Shown: positions 38,456 to 48,715 of the stretch, piece after piece
Layout of the letters: each line of letters opens with the position of its first letter
Numbering within the stretch: position 1 is the stretch's first letter
Assembly (NCBI RefSeq): GCF_015291645.1
Contig: NZ_CP030055.1
Location: forward strand, 7,648,501 to 7,712,500
Source of the DNA: Bradyrhizobium sp. CCBAU 53340
GTDB taxonomy: Bacteria > Pseudomonadota > Alphaproteobacteria > Rhizobiales > Xanthobacteraceae
Length of the DNA stretch: 64,000 nucleotides
Direction: 5' to 3'
Position numbers and translations under genes: made by a program
Notes under the pieces: model-generated
What the model was told of the DNA's origin: nothing
Database searches by the model: none
Seen by the model: only the letters and a program-made list of their open reading frames with translations

Positions 38456-39868
38456 TCAACTTCGTGCAGCGGCGCGGCGCATCCACGACAGAAATGCGAC
38501 GCAGATCATGATTAACGCCGCAAACAACGCAAGCGAGACGAGAAATCCTGCGCGCGCTGATTGCAACGTCTCGATTGCGAAGAACGCCGCACCGATTGCG
38601 GCCACTCCGGCCGCATTTCCGATCTGCGCCGTCGTGCCGTACATGCCGGACGCCGAGCCTGCCGCGACCGGCTTTACCGTCGCGAGCACCGCGCCTGACA
38701 GCGGCGCCATCACCAGCCCCTGGCCGTAGCCGAAGATGATCATGACGAGCGCGAGCATGACCGGCGTCGGCGCATCGATCAGGCCGGCAGCAAGCGCGAG
38801 CGCCACCAGGCCCGCGATCTGCAGCGCGCAGCCTTCGATCAACACCTTGGTGCCGCGATGCTTCGCGCGTGCGCCGCTGTGGCGCGAGGCGACGACGAAA
38901 GCCAGCGCGAGCGGGATGAAGGCGAGGCCGGCGTCGAGCGGCACAATCTTCAAACCGCGCTGCATGAACAGCGTCATCACCAGATAGAACGAGAGATTGG
39001 CGGCGAAGAAAAACAAGGCGGCGCCGAGCCCGCGCAGGAAGGCTGCGTCCGCCAGCAGCGTCAGGTCGATCAGCGGCATGCCGCCGGCGCGCGCGACCGC
39101 GTGCTCGAGCCTCACGAACGCGAACAGGATCACGCCGCCGCCTCCCATCATGGCCCACAGCCACGGCGCCCAGCCGACATCGTGACCGAACAGCAGCGGG
39201 CCGATCACGCAGAGCAGCCCGGCGAACAGGACGACGCTGCCTTTGATGTCGAGCCTCGTGCCCGCGCGCCGCGGCGCCGTCGGCATGATGCGCCAGGCGG
39301 CGATGGCGATAACGAGCCCGCAGGGCACATTGACGAAGAACACCGAGCGCCAGCCGGTGTGGGCAAGGTCGATCGTGACCAGCAGGCCACCGAGCAAGAA
39401 GCCGGCAGCGCCCGCAAGCCCGAGCACGATGCCGTAGATGCCGAAGGCGCGGCTGCGCGTTTCGTCCGTGAAAAGCAGGTGCAGCGTCGCCAGCACCTGC
39501 GGCACCATCAGCGCCGCGGTTGCGCCCTGTGCCAGCCGGGCGATGATCAGCTCCGCGCCTGATGCCGCGAGGCCGCACCACAGCGACGTCGCGGTGAAGC
39601 CGACCACGCCGGCGAGAAACACGTTCCTGGTGCCGTGGATGTCGCCGAGCCGGCCGCCGGTGACGACCAGCGTCGCGTAAGCGATCAGATAGATCGCAAT
39701 GACGGATTCGATCTGCGCCGGCGTCGCGTGCAGCTCGACCGCGATGGTCGGAATGGCGACGTTCACGATGAAGGCATCGACGCCGAACATGAACTGCGCG
39801 GCGACGACGATCGCCAGCACCCACCAGCGGCGGGTCGAATCGACAGGCTTTGTGACGATTTGATGCAT
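38456..39868 (-). CDS. DHA2-family MFS exporter
   Basis: Fourteen-helix proton antiporter of 470 residues. Recognisable parts are FMFGVDAFIVNVAIPTI (motif D1), GGRLGDIHGTRN (motif A) and the motif C-like GIVLGLAGAAGFLLGG. ATG 39868 (MHQIVTKPV) fits the family; the 60-residue upstream extension is an open frame without membrane character. It is divergent from the flavin-dependent oxidoreductase gene with a 260-base gap holding the palindrome TACCTC-C-GAGGTA, which suggests shared control. The substrate is unknown. Confidence 0.88.
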   Translation of the reverse strand: MHQIVTKPVDSTRRWWVLAIVVAAQFMFGVDAFIVNVAIPTIAVELHATPAQIESVIAIYLIAYATLVVTGGRLGDIHGTRNVFLAGVVGFTATSLWCGLAASGAELIIARLAQGATAALMVPQVLATLHLLFTDETRSRAFGIYGIVLGLAGAAGFLLGGLLVTIDLAHTGWRSVFFVNVPCGLVIAIAAWRIMPTAPRRAGTRLDIKGSVVLFAGLLCVIGPLLFGHDVGWAPWLWAMMGGGGVILFAFVRLEHAVARAGGMPLIDLTLLADAAFLRGLGAALFFFAANLSFYLVMTLFMQRGLKIVPLDAGLAFIPLALAFVVASRHSGARAKHRGTKVLIEGCALQIAGLVALALAAGLIDAPTPVMLALVMIIFGYGQGLVMAPLSGAVLATVKPVAAGSASGMYGTTAQIGNAAGVAAIGAAFFAIETLQSARAGFLVSLALFAALIMICVAFLSWMRRAAARS

Positions 39869-39926
39869 CGGCGCGGGACCCTCGGAATTTCTCCCCGATG
39901 CTCCCAGATCTCCGTCATCGCGGCGA

Positions 39927-39939
39927 TTACCTCCGAGGT
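39927..39939. promoter_or_regulatory. Candidate operator TACCTC-C-GAGGTA
   Basis: A perfect 6-bp inverted repeat around one base, in the divergent gap 59 bases before the exporter start and about 190 before the oxidoreductase start. The symmetry is that of a dimeric repressor site. No regulator gene is adjacent. Confidence 0.4.
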
Positions 39940-40128
39940 AGGATTGGCCTGCCTTATCCCCCTCACCTCTCTCCGTAAGAACGTGGACAGGGAGATGAGA
40001 CATCTCGTCTCGCCGCCACGCATGCCTGCATTCCGCCGCGCGGGACATCGCGCGATTGCGTTCGCGGCATTGGGCACGTAGCCTTGCGCGGACCCAACAA
40101 ACAGAAAATCAAAGCCGGAGAGAACGCC

Positions 40129-41364
40129 ATGGCGCGCCTGAAATTCGGAGCCTTCCTTGCCCCGCATCATCCGATCGGGGAGCATCCGATGCTCCAGTTT
40201 CGGCGCGATCTCGACTTCGTCGAGCAGCTCGATGCGCTCGGCTATGACGAGTTCTGGTGCGGCGAGCATCATTCCTCCGGCTGGGAGATGATCGCCTCGC
40301 CCGAGATGTTCCTGGCCGCGGCCGGCGAGCGCACCAAGCGGATCAAGCTCGGCACCGGCGTGGTGTCGCTGCCCTATCACCATCCCTTCAACGTCGCCCA
40401 GCGCATGGTGCAGCTCGACCACATGACCGGCGGCCGCGCCATCTTCGGCTCCGGCCCCGGCGCGCTTGCGTCCGACGCCCATACGCTCGGCATCGACCCG
40501 ATGACCCAGCGCGACCGTCAGGACGAGGCGATCGGAATCATCCGCCGCCTGTTCAACGGCGAGCGCGTCACCGCGAAGAGCGACTGGTTCACCATGAACG
40601 ACGCGGCGCTGCAGCTCCTGCCCTTGCAGGAGGAGATGCCGTTCGTGGTGGCGTCGCAGATCTCGCCCTCCGGCATGACGCTCGCCGGCAAATATGGCAT
40701 CGGCATCATCTCGCTTGGCTCGATGACGACGCAGGGCCTGATGTCGCTGCAGCAGCAATGGCAGTTCGCCGAGGATGCCGCCAGGAAGCACGGCACCACG
40801 GTGAGCCGCGCCGACTGGCGCGTGCTGCTGACCTTCCACATCGCCGAGACCCGGGAACAAGCGCGCCGCGAAGCCGGGGCCGGACTGATGCGCTGGCACA
40901 ACGAATATAATGTCGGCACGCTGCAGCGGCCGGGCCTCACCGCATTCTCCTCGCCGGATGAAGCCGTGGACAAGACCGCCTTCGTCGAGGGTGCGGCCTC
41001 CACCATCGGCACACCCGACGACCTCGTCAAAACCATCAAGAACGTGATGCAGGTCTCCGGCGGCGTCGGCGCCATCATCGGCTTCGTGCACGACTGGGCC
41101 AACCCGGAAGCCACCCGCCGAAGCTGGGACATGGTGGCGCGCTACGTCGTGCCTGAAATCAACGGCTACATCGATGGCCTGCGCAGGTCGCAAAAATTCG
41201 TGATCGAGAACCGCGCGATCTTCGAACGTGCGGGCCAGGCCGTGATGGCCAAGATCATGGAGAATGAGAAGGCCGCCGAGGCGCTGAAGGTGACCGGCCC
41301 CGGCCGCGTCGCCATTCCCGCGGTCAACGCGCCCGATCTGCAGAAGGAAGCGGCGAAGCGGTAG
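40129..41364 (+). CDS. LLM-class flavin-dependent oxidoreductase (luciferase-like)
   Basis: A 411-residue F420- or FMNH2-dependent monooxygenase-type TIM barrel. The N-terminus MARLKFGAFLAPHHPIGEHP, DFVEQLDALGYDEFWCGEHH and LGTGVVSLPYHHPFNVAQR are typical of the bacterial luciferase/limonene-monooxygenase-like group. ATG 40129 follows GGAGAG. Substrates in this group are alkanes, terpenes, sulfonates or aldehydes and cannot be told apart from sequence alone. A cytochrome P450 gene lies downstream on the same strand, so an oxidative catabolic role is plausible. Confidence 0.88.
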   Translation: MARLKFGAFLAPHHPIGEHPMLQFRRDLDFVEQLDALGYDEFWCGEHHSSGWEMIASPEMFLAAAGERTKRIKLGTGVVSLPYHHPFNVAQRMVQLDHMTGGRAIFGSGPGALASDAHTLGIDPMTQRDRQDEAIGIIRRLFNGERVTAKSDWFTMNDAALQLLPLQEEMPFVVASQISPSGMTLAGKYGIGIISLGSMTTQGLMSLQQQWQFAEDAARKHGTTVSRADWRVLLTFHIAETREQARREAGAGLMRWHNEYNVGTLQRPGLTAFSSPDEAVDKTAFVEGAASTIGTPDDLVKTIKNVMQVSGGVGAIIGFVHDWANPEATRRSWDMVARYVVPEINGYIDGLRRSQKFVIENRAIFERAGQAVMAKIMENEKAAEALKVTGPGRVAIPAVNAPDLQKEAAKR

Positions 41365-41383
41365 GGCGCAAGACCATCCAGTG

Positions 41384-41504
41384 GTCGTCCCGGCGAAAGC
41401 CGGGACCCATACGCCGCAGCAATAGTGTTGCGAAGACTCGGAGTTACCAGTTCGTTCTACAACTACGCCCTGTGGTTATGGGTCCCGGCCTTCGCCGGGA
41501 CGAC
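41384..41504. repeat. Family A repeat, copy A10
   Basis: GTCGTCCCGGCGAAAGCCGG left arm, core GCGAAGACTCGGAGTTACC, right arm CCTGTGGTTATGGGTCCCGG ... GGGACGAC. It separates the oxidoreductase and P450 genes. Confidence 0.86.
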
Positions 41505-41591
41505 AATAGCGATGATGCGATCAAGACTACCGCGTTATCGTGCCCATATTGTGCTACTGTCTTCGGGGTCAGCCAAGCCGGAGCAATCGTC

Positions 41592-42968
41592 ATGTCGATG
41601 CAGAATGTCGCCACGCCTGTGCTCGAATATACGGCGCCACGGCGCAACGAGCTGACGCATATTCCCGGCGACGAAGGCTGGCCGGTCATCGGCATGACCT
41701 TCAAGGTGCTCGCTGATCCCAAGGGGCATATCGAGCGGAACGGCGCCAAATACGGGCTCGTCTATCGCACCCACATTTTCGGCGAGACCAACGTCGTGCT
41801 GCTCGGCCCCGAAGCCAACGAGCTGGTGCTGTTCGATCAGCAGAAGCTGTTCTCGTCGACCCATGGCTGGAACAAGGTGCTCGGCCTGTTGTTTCCGCGC
41901 GGCCTGATGCTGCTCGATTTCGACGAGCACCGGCTGCATCGCAAGGCGCTGTCGGTCGCCTTCAAATCGGGGCCGATGAAATCCTATCTCAGCGATCTCG
42001 ACCGCGGCATCTCGGCGCGGGTGGCGGAGTGGAAGGCCAAACCCGACGAAATGCAGCTCTATCCGGCGATGAAGCAGCTCACGCTCGATCTGGCCGCGAC
42101 GTCCTTTCTCGGCGCCGACATCGGGCCGGAGGTCGACGAAATCAACCGCGCCTTCGTCGACATGGTCGCGGCCGCCGTCGCCCCGATCCGCCGTCCCCTG
42201 CCCGGCACGCAGATGGCGGCAGGCGTGAGGGGGCGCAAGCGCATCATCGCCTATTTCCGCGAGCAGATCCCGCTGCGCCGCGGCAATCACGGCGGCGACG
42301 ATCTGTTTTCACACCTCTGCCGCGCCACCCATGAGGATGGCGCGCTGTTGTCCGACCAGGACATCATCGACCATATGAGCTTTTTGATGATGGCCGCGCA
42401 CGATACGCTGACCTCGTCGCTGACGTCCTTCATCGGCGAGCTCGCCGCCAATCCGGAGTGGCAGACCAGACTGCGCGACGAAGTGCTCGCGCTCGGACTT
42501 GCCCCGGGCGCGCCGAGCAGCTTCGACGATCTCGAAAAGATGCCGTTGACGGAGATGGCATTCAAGGAAGCGCTGCGGATCAAGCCGCCGGTGCCGTCGA
42601 TGCCGCGCCGTGCGATGCGCGATTTCACCTTCAAAGGTTATACGATTCCTGCCGGCACCGCGGTCGGCGTCAATCCGCTGTTTACGCATCACATGAAGGA
42701 CATCTGGCCGGAGCCGGATCACTTCGATCCCCTGCGCTTCACCGAGGACGCCCAGCGCAACCGTCACCGCTTTGCGTGGGTCCCGTTCGGTGGCGGCGCG
42801 CATATGTGCCTCGGCCTGCACTTCGCCTACATGCAGGCAAAGTGCTTTGCCCGACACTTCCTGCAGAATATCGAGGTGTCGCTGGAGCCGGGCTACAAGC
42901 CGGACTGGCAGATGTGGCCGATCCCGAAGCCGCGGGATGGGCTGAGGGTGCGGATGAAGGCGGTGTGA
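41592..42968 (+). CDS. Cytochrome P450
   Basis: Heme-thiolate monooxygenase of 458 residues without a membrane anchor. The heme loop FGGGAHMCLGLHFAYMQAK places the axial ligand at Cys406; the K-helix EALR motif (FKEALRIKPP) and the I-helix MMAAHDTLTSSL are present. It looks like the CYP120/CYP26-type bacterial group acting on isoprenoid or lipid-like substrates, which is a tentative reading. Electron partners are not encoded nearby. ATG 41592 (MSMQNVATP) is used; a second ATG lies two codons on, and the upstream frame is repeat A10. Confidence 0.93.
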   Translation: MSMQNVATPVLEYTAPRRNELTHIPGDEGWPVIGMTFKVLADPKGHIERNGAKYGLVYRTHIFGETNVVLLGPEANELVLFDQQKLFSSTHGWNKVLGLLFPRGLMLLDFDEHRLHRKALSVAFKSGPMKSYLSDLDRGISARVAEWKAKPDEMQLYPAMKQLTLDLAATSFLGADIGPEVDEINRAFVDMVAAAVAPIRRPLPGTQMAAGVRGRKRIIAYFREQIPLRRGNHGGDDLFSHLCRATHEDGALLSDQDIIDHMSFLMMAAHDTLTSSLTSFIGELAANPEWQTRLRDEVLALGLAPGAPSSFDDLEKMPLTEMAFKEALRIKPPVPSMPRRAMRDFTFKGYTIPAGTAVGVNPLFTHHMKDIWPEPDHFDPLRFTEDAQRNRHRFAWVPFGGGAHMCLGLHFAYMQAKCFARHFLQNIEVSLEPGYKPDWQMWPIPKPRDGLRVRMKAV

Positions 42969-42975
42969 TTTTTTC

Positions 42976-43101
42976 GTATCCCGGACGCGCGCAGCGCGAG
43001 CCGGGACCCAGACTCTTGAAGCGCGCTCCGTTCGGAGAGATGGGCCCCGGCTCTGCAGCGCACCGCTGAAGAGGCGCTGCGCTGCGTCCGGGGCACGAGA
43101 C
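42976..43101. repeat. Family A-related repeat, divergent copy A11
   Basis: TATCCCGGACGCGCGCAGCGCG ... GCCGGGACCC arm and GGGCCCCGG ... GCGCTGCGTCCGGGGCACGAG arm (in parts). It shares the CCGGGACCC kernel but has different outer sequence, so it may be a separate sub-family. Confidence 0.65.
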
Positions 43102-43125
43102 ATCTCCATCCGCGATCACAACACT

Positions 43126-43229
43126 CGTAGGGTGGGCAAAGGCGCGGAGCGCCATGCCCACCCTCTTTTTTCTCTAGAGGCAATTGGTGGGCACGGCGCG
43201 CGAGGGGCGCGCCTTTGCCCACCCTACGG
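43126..43229. repeat. Family B repeat, copy B2
   Basis: CGTAGGGTGGGCAAAGGCGC ... GGTGGGCACGGCGCGC ... TTTGCCCACCCTACGG. It is closely similar to B1. In one minus-strand frame it reads RRVGKGAPLARRAH, a phrase that appears when such repeats are mistaken for protein. Confidence 0.87.
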
Positions 43230-43261
43230 CATCTCCGCTCGCTGCTACGCTCCCCGATTAA

Positions 43262-43407
43262 AAGCTTTGCGCAAAGCAGCGCCTCGCCTTCCGGCATGCG
43301 CCGGCCTGCGATCACAATTTTGGCACCTTCGGCAACGAAGACTTCCGCAGTCCGATCCCGCTCGTCGCCCCCGTGATCACCGCAACCCTGCCGTCCAGCC
43401 AACCGAT
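43262..43407 (-). pseudogene. Fragment of a short-chain dehydrogenase/reductase with a frameshift
   Basis: The minus strand gives WLDGRVAVITGATSGIG, the classical SDR nucleotide-binding start (TGxxxGIG), in one frame; after about position 43350 the continuation TAEVFVAEGAKIVIAGRR is in another frame. Together they make a normal SDR N-terminus followed by MPEGEALLCAK. The homology then stops, shortly before family B/A repeats. About 50 codons remain of a gene normally near 250. No start codon in a sensible position is visible. Confidence 0.8.
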
Positions 43408-43598
43408 GGAATGCCTCTGTTTTCGAATGATTTGATGCCAAATGGCGGACACCGGTCGATGACGCCGCGACGATCGGCGCCACGGCCGTCGCGATTTTCG
43501 CCGGCTGCTGACACGGCAAGCTTTGCTTGCGCATGCGAGATGCGTAACATTCTCAACCGCCACTCGATTTTCGGACGCATATCGTCACCGGGCTGTGC

Positions 43599-44564
43599 AT
43601 GGGGAAGCTGATCGACGAATTCCGCAAGGGCTGGCAGGGCGTGGCGTCGCCATCGCTCGGCCTGAGCATTGCGTTTGCGGTGGCCTGCCTGCTGGTCGCG
43701 ACCCTGGCCCGCTGGGGTCTCGCGCATGTGCGTCCCGACGTCTACTTCACGCCGTACTTCCCGGCGGTGTTCTTTGCGGCCGCCTTCGGAGGGCTCCGGA
43801 TCGGCATCGTGACGGCGCTGGTCGGCGGCGTGCTCGGCGTCGTCGTGAATTTCGGCGATGCCTATGCCGATCGCGCGCGCTTCGCCCTGCTGACGCTCTA
43901 TTGGGGCGTCTCCGCGCTGACCATCTGGGGCGTCGAGCACTACCGCACGATGCTGGCGGAGCAGCGCCGGATCTCCAGGCGTCTGATCGAGGAGGAAGAC
44001 TATCGCAAGGTGCTGGTCGACGAACTGCAGCACCGGCTGAAAAACAAGCTGTCGACCGTGCATGCCGTGGTGCATCAGGTATTGCACGACCAGCCGCAGG
44101 TCTGGGCCAGGGTCGATCCGCGACTACGCTCGCTGGCCGCGACCGACGATCTGATCTCACGGATCGACAAGGCGGGCTGCGACATCCGCGATCTCCTGAT
44201 CTCCGAGCTCGGCCCCTACGGCCATGTCCGCTTCACCCTCAACGGCGACCGCCTGTTCCTGCCGCCGAAGCTCGCGGTCACGCTGTCACTGATGTTTCAC
44301 GAGCTCGCCACCAATGCCGGCAAATACGGCGCGTTCTCCTCGCCGCGGGGATTGTTGCAGGTGTCGTGGACCGTCAGCGACGATCGCCTGACCATCACGT
44401 GGGACGAAACCGAGGGACCGACCATTGGCGAAATCTCCGCGCCCGGGTTCGGCACCAAGCTGCTGAACTCCGCACTGTCCGCCTTCGACGGCAAGACCGA
44501 TATCTCCTATTTGAAGACCGGCCTGCATTGCATCATGCAATGTCGCATTCCCAAGAGCGAATAG
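43599..44564 (+). CDS. HWE-family sensor histidine kinase with DUF4118-like membrane domain
   Basis: A 321-residue inner-membrane kinase. Three or four helices make up the N-terminal DUF4118-like part (about 20-115, with DVYFTPYFPAVFFAAAFGG). The phosphoacceptor His is in DELQHRLKNKLSTVHAVVHQ, characteristic of the HWE group, with the Trp-x-Glu element in TITWDETEGP and the N box HELATNAGKYGAFS. No response regulator gene is adjacent, so the pair is an orphan. HWE kinases in alphaproteobacteria often feed general stress or light responses. Confidence 0.9.
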   Translation: MGKLIDEFRKGWQGVASPSLGLSIAFAVACLLVATLARWGLAHVRPDVYFTPYFPAVFFAAAFGGLRIGIVTALVGGVLGVVVNFGDAYADRARFALLTLYWGVSALTIWGVEHYRTMLAEQRRISRRLIEEEDYRKVLVDELQHRLKNKLSTVHAVVHQVLHDQPQVWARVDPRLRSLAATDDLISRIDKAGCDIRDLLISELGPYGHVRFTLNGDRLFLPPKLAVTLSLMFHELATNAGKYGAFSSPRGLLQVSWTVSDDRLTITWDETEGPTIGEISAPGFGTKLLNSALSAFDGKTDISYLKTGLHCIMQCRIPKSE

Positions 44565-44596
44565 CCGATAGTTCAAGTCGGCCTGATCGGTCGGGT

Positions 44597-44623
44597 TCAC
44601 CTCTCCCCGACGGGGAGAGGTGA
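44597..44623. repeat. Family C hairpin, copy C2
   Basis: TCACCTCTCCCCG-A-CGGGGAGAGGTGA, a near-perfect 27-base palindrome just after the HWE kinase gene, probably acting as a terminator. Between it and 44837 I see no coding sequence. Confidence 0.8.
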
Positions 44624-44837
44624 CAACTGCGGCTTCGGCGCAATGTCAATCAAAGCCATCCCACGATTGGAGCCGCCGCAAACGAAAGCAAACCGCGCAT
44701 TATGCTCGCGCTTTCGCAAGCGACGTTGACCTTCTGTTAATGACGATCGGCGGCGCGCGTCGCATCGTCGCAAGTTTCTCGCAAAACACCCCCGTATTTC
44801 TTCGGACCCCTTAACCAAACCTAAGAGGGAACTGCGC

Positions 44838-44867
44838 ATGATCGCGCTCATTGCAAATGCGCGCTGA
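44838..44867 (+). other. Nine-codon mini-ORF with its own ribosome-binding site
   Basis: MIALIANAR-stop, preceded by AGAGGGA at a spacing of 7 and ending 13 bases before the ATG chosen for the GGDEF-EAL gene, which itself lacks an obvious site. It could couple translation or act as a leader, or be chance. Confidence 0.35.
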
Positions 44868-44880
44868 AACAACAAGATTC

Positions 44881-46626
44881 ATGACTTCTATGAACGACAA
44901 TACATATAACGGCGCGAGTGAAGCCGAACTCGGATTTCTCAAGGAAATCGTTAGAATGCTGCCTGCCGGCCTGACCGTGCAGGACGCGCAGGGCAAGCTT
45001 CTGCTGGTCAACGATGTCGCCGCGTCCCAGCTCGGCATGGACGGCAGCCGCCCCTCGCCCGATCTCGCGCCGCGCCGCGCGGCTTGCCAGCAGGCACTCA
45101 ACTCCGGCCAGTCTGTTGTCTCCGAAGAAGCGCTCCACGACGGGGCCGCTCGCCAGGTGCTGCTGACCACCCATCGTCCGGTCCGCCTTGCCGGACGCGA
45201 GCTCCTGATCTCGGCCTCCTCCGACATCACCGAGCAGAAGAATTTCGAGGACCAGCTGTTCCGCTCGGCCTATTTCGATGAGCTGACCGGCCTGCCCTCG
45301 CGGCGCGTAATCGAGCACCGCGCCAACAGCCTGCTGGCGCGCGACCACACGGCAGAGCGCTTTGCGCTGGCCTTTCTCGACGTCGACAATTTCAAGCACA
45401 TCAACGACTATTACGGCCATGCCGTCGGCGACGCGCTGCTGATCGAGCTGTCGAAGCGGCTCGGGCGCGACTTGCGCGATTCCGACATGCTATCGCGCAT
45501 CTCCGGCGACGAATTTTTGCTGCTGCTCTCGCCGATCCAGAGCCAGGAGGAAGTCGCCGAGTTCATGCAGTCGACGCTGGAACGGCTGACCGCGCCGTTC
45601 TTCATCGACAATTCGGAGGTGTTCGCCTCGACCTCGGTCGGTGTCAGCCTTTATCCCGATCACGGCCGCAGCTTCGAAACGTTGCGCCAGAATGCCGATA
45701 TCGCGATGTACCGCATCAAGAACAACGGCAAGGGATGCGCCGCCTTCTTCGATGCCGGCATGGAGCGCGAGGCCCTGGCGCGGATGAAGATCGAGCAGTC
45801 GTTGCGGCTCGCCATCCTCGAAAAGCGCTTCTGCTGCGCGTTCCAATCCAAGGTCGACATCCGCACCCAGGCGGTGAAGGGCATCGAAGCGCTGGTGCGC
45901 CTGCGCGACGACGAGGGCGTGATCCAGGCGCCCGGCTCGTTCATCGATCTCGCCAGCGAGCTCGGGCTGATCGACGAACTGACCCACCTCGTGCTGGCCG
46001 AGATCGTGAAATCGATCGACCTGATCAATGACACCTTCGGCGCGGAAGCGACCATCAGTATCAACGTCGCCGCCAAACAGGCCGGCAACCCCGATTTCAT
46101 GCGCGGGTTCGCGCAGGCGCTTCGGGACACCGGCTTTCCCCAGCGCTTCATGATCGAGGTGACGGAAGACGCCTTCGTCGCCAAGAATCATTTCCAGAGC
46201 GAGATTCTGCCGTTGTTCCGCAAGCTCGGCGTCGGCATCTCGATCGACGATTTCGGCACCGGCTATTCCTCGCTGTCGGCGCTCGCCGACATCACCGCCG
46301 ACGAGATCAAGATCGACCGCTCCTTCATCACCGACATCCATAAACGGCCGCGCAGCCAGGGCATTCTGCGCGCGATCGAGTCCTTAAGCGAAGCGCTCGG
46401 CATGACCGTGATCGCCGAGGGTCTCGAAACCTACGAAGAGCTCGCCTATCTCCAGGCCGCGACCAAGATCCGCTACGCGCAGGGCTATTATTTCGCGCGG
46501 CCCATCTTCCTGGAAGAGCTGAGGCTCGCCACGCCGGCCTCGAGTGAGTCCCGCGCCAGCGTGTCCGCCCGTCCGGCGCAGCAGAACCGCCAGGGCTATT
46601 CGCGGGCGAGCGGGTATCGGCGATAA
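44881..46626 (+). CDS. PAS-GGDEF-EAL c-di-GMP turnover protein
   Basis: A soluble protein of about 581 residues: a PAS-like sensor (about 10-125, ending SASSDITEQKNFEDQL), a GGDEF domain whose signature is SGDEF (RISGDEFLLLL), and an EAL domain with an intact GIEALVRLR start, DDFGTGYSSL and VIAEGLET. The SGDEF variant can still be active in some cyclases, so either synthesis or hydrolysis is possible. Start 44881 (MTSMNDNTY) is uncertain; 44857 and 44890 are alternatives and none has a strong ribosome-binding site. A nine-codon mini-ORF just upstream may provide coupling. Confidence 0.88.
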   Translation: MTSMNDNTYNGASEAELGFLKEIVRMLPAGLTVQDAQGKLLLVNDVAASQLGMDGSRPSPDLAPRRAACQQALNSGQSVVSEEALHDGAARQVLLTTHRPVRLAGRELLISASSDITEQKNFEDQLFRSAYFDELTGLPSRRVIEHRANSLLARDHTAERFALAFLDVDNFKHINDYYGHAVGDALLIELSKRLGRDLRDSDMLSRISGDEFLLLLSPIQSQEEVAEFMQSTLERLTAPFFIDNSEVFASTSVGVSLYPDHGRSFETLRQNADIAMYRIKNNGKGCAAFFDAGMEREALARMKIEQSLRLAILEKRFCCAFQSKVDIRTQAVKGIEALVRLRDDEGVIQAPGSFIDLASELGLIDELTHLVLAEIVKSIDLINDTFGAEATISINVAAKQAGNPDFMRGFAQALRDTGFPQRFMIEVTEDAFVAKNHFQSEILPLFRKLGVGISIDDFGTGYSSLSALADITADEIKIDRSFITDIHKRPRSQGILRAIESLSEALGMTVIAEGLETYEELAYLQAATKIRYAQGYYFARPIFLEELRLATPASSESRASVSARPAQQNRQGYSRASGYRR

Positions 46627-46671
46627 GCCGACTGAGGCGTAGGACGCAAGAGCGGCGCGACACCTACCGCT

Positions 46672-46809
46672 GTCATACCGGGGCGCGAAGCGCGAACCCG
46701 GGATCCATAATCCCAGGGAGCGGTGTGACGCGAAGCTCCCACCCCGAGTCTTCGTCAAACTTCTCCCTGTGGGTATGGGTCCCGGGCTCGCTTCGCGCCC
46801 CGGGACGAC
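46672..46809. repeat. Family A repeat, copy A12 (core in opposite orientation)
   Basis: GTCATACCGGGGCGCG ... AACCCGGGATCC left arm, core GCGAAGCTCCCACCCCGAG, right arm CCCTGTGGGTATGGGTCCC ... GGGACGAC. Core orientation matches A7. Confidence 0.84.
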
Positions 46810-46899
46810 AGCAATTGCCGAGCTGCCTCAGGTGCCTTTTCCCCCTTTGAAATTACTGCCCTTTTGGTAATACACAGGCGGACCTCCCCGAGGCACGCC

Positions 46900-48342
<1,443 letters not shown>

Positions 48343-48387
48343 GATCCTTGACGCGGATGGAGTGGTAGCTGCTGCCAAACTCTCGGT

Positions 48388-48540
48388 GTCGTCCCGGACA
48401 AGCGTAAGCGCAGATCCGGGATCCATAGCCACAGGATTGAGTTTGGAGAAGATTCGCAGTTGCCAGCTCGCGCCAAACCAAATTTCGTGGTTATGGGTCC
48501 CGGATCAGCGCTCCGCTTCGCTGCGCTTGTCCGGGACGAC
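48388..48540. repeat. Family A repeat, copy A13
   Basis: GTCGTCCCGGACAAGCG ... GATCCATAGCCACAGG, core AGATTCGCAGTTGCCAGC, right arm GTGGTTATGGGTCCCGG ... GTCCGGGACGAC. It lies between the activator gene and the sigma-54 promoter region and may end the activator transcript. Confidence 0.87.
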
Positions 48541-48600
48541 AGCGGAGTAAATGGCTCGCCGTCGTGCGTACTGCTCAGTCGCCTGAGCTCGTCTGAGTTT

Positions 48601-48626
48601 CGAGACTGATTTTGTCTGGAGTCTCG
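48601..48626. promoter_or_regulatory. Candidate enhancer (UAS): CGAGACT-N12-AGTCTCG
   Basis: A perfect 7-bp inverted repeat whose centre is about 128 bases upstream of the expected transcription start of the sigma-54 promoter, inside the usual range for activator sites. Arm spacing of 19 bases centre to centre puts both on one helix face. Confidence 0.5.
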
Positions 48627-48694
48627 GATTCCGGACACCTCGCCGGGCGCCTCGTTCCCCCTCCAGATGCGGAAATTGCCGGGTTTTCAGCCAT

Positions 48695-48704
48695 ATTGCG
48701 CAAT
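48695..48704. promoter_or_regulatory. ATTGCGCAAT palindrome next to the sigma-54 promoter
   Basis: A perfect 10-bp palindrome 11 bases upstream of the -24 element. It is too close for a standard enhancer but well placed for a repressor or a second regulator. Confidence 0.3.
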
Positions 48705-48715
48705 GCCAATGCAGT

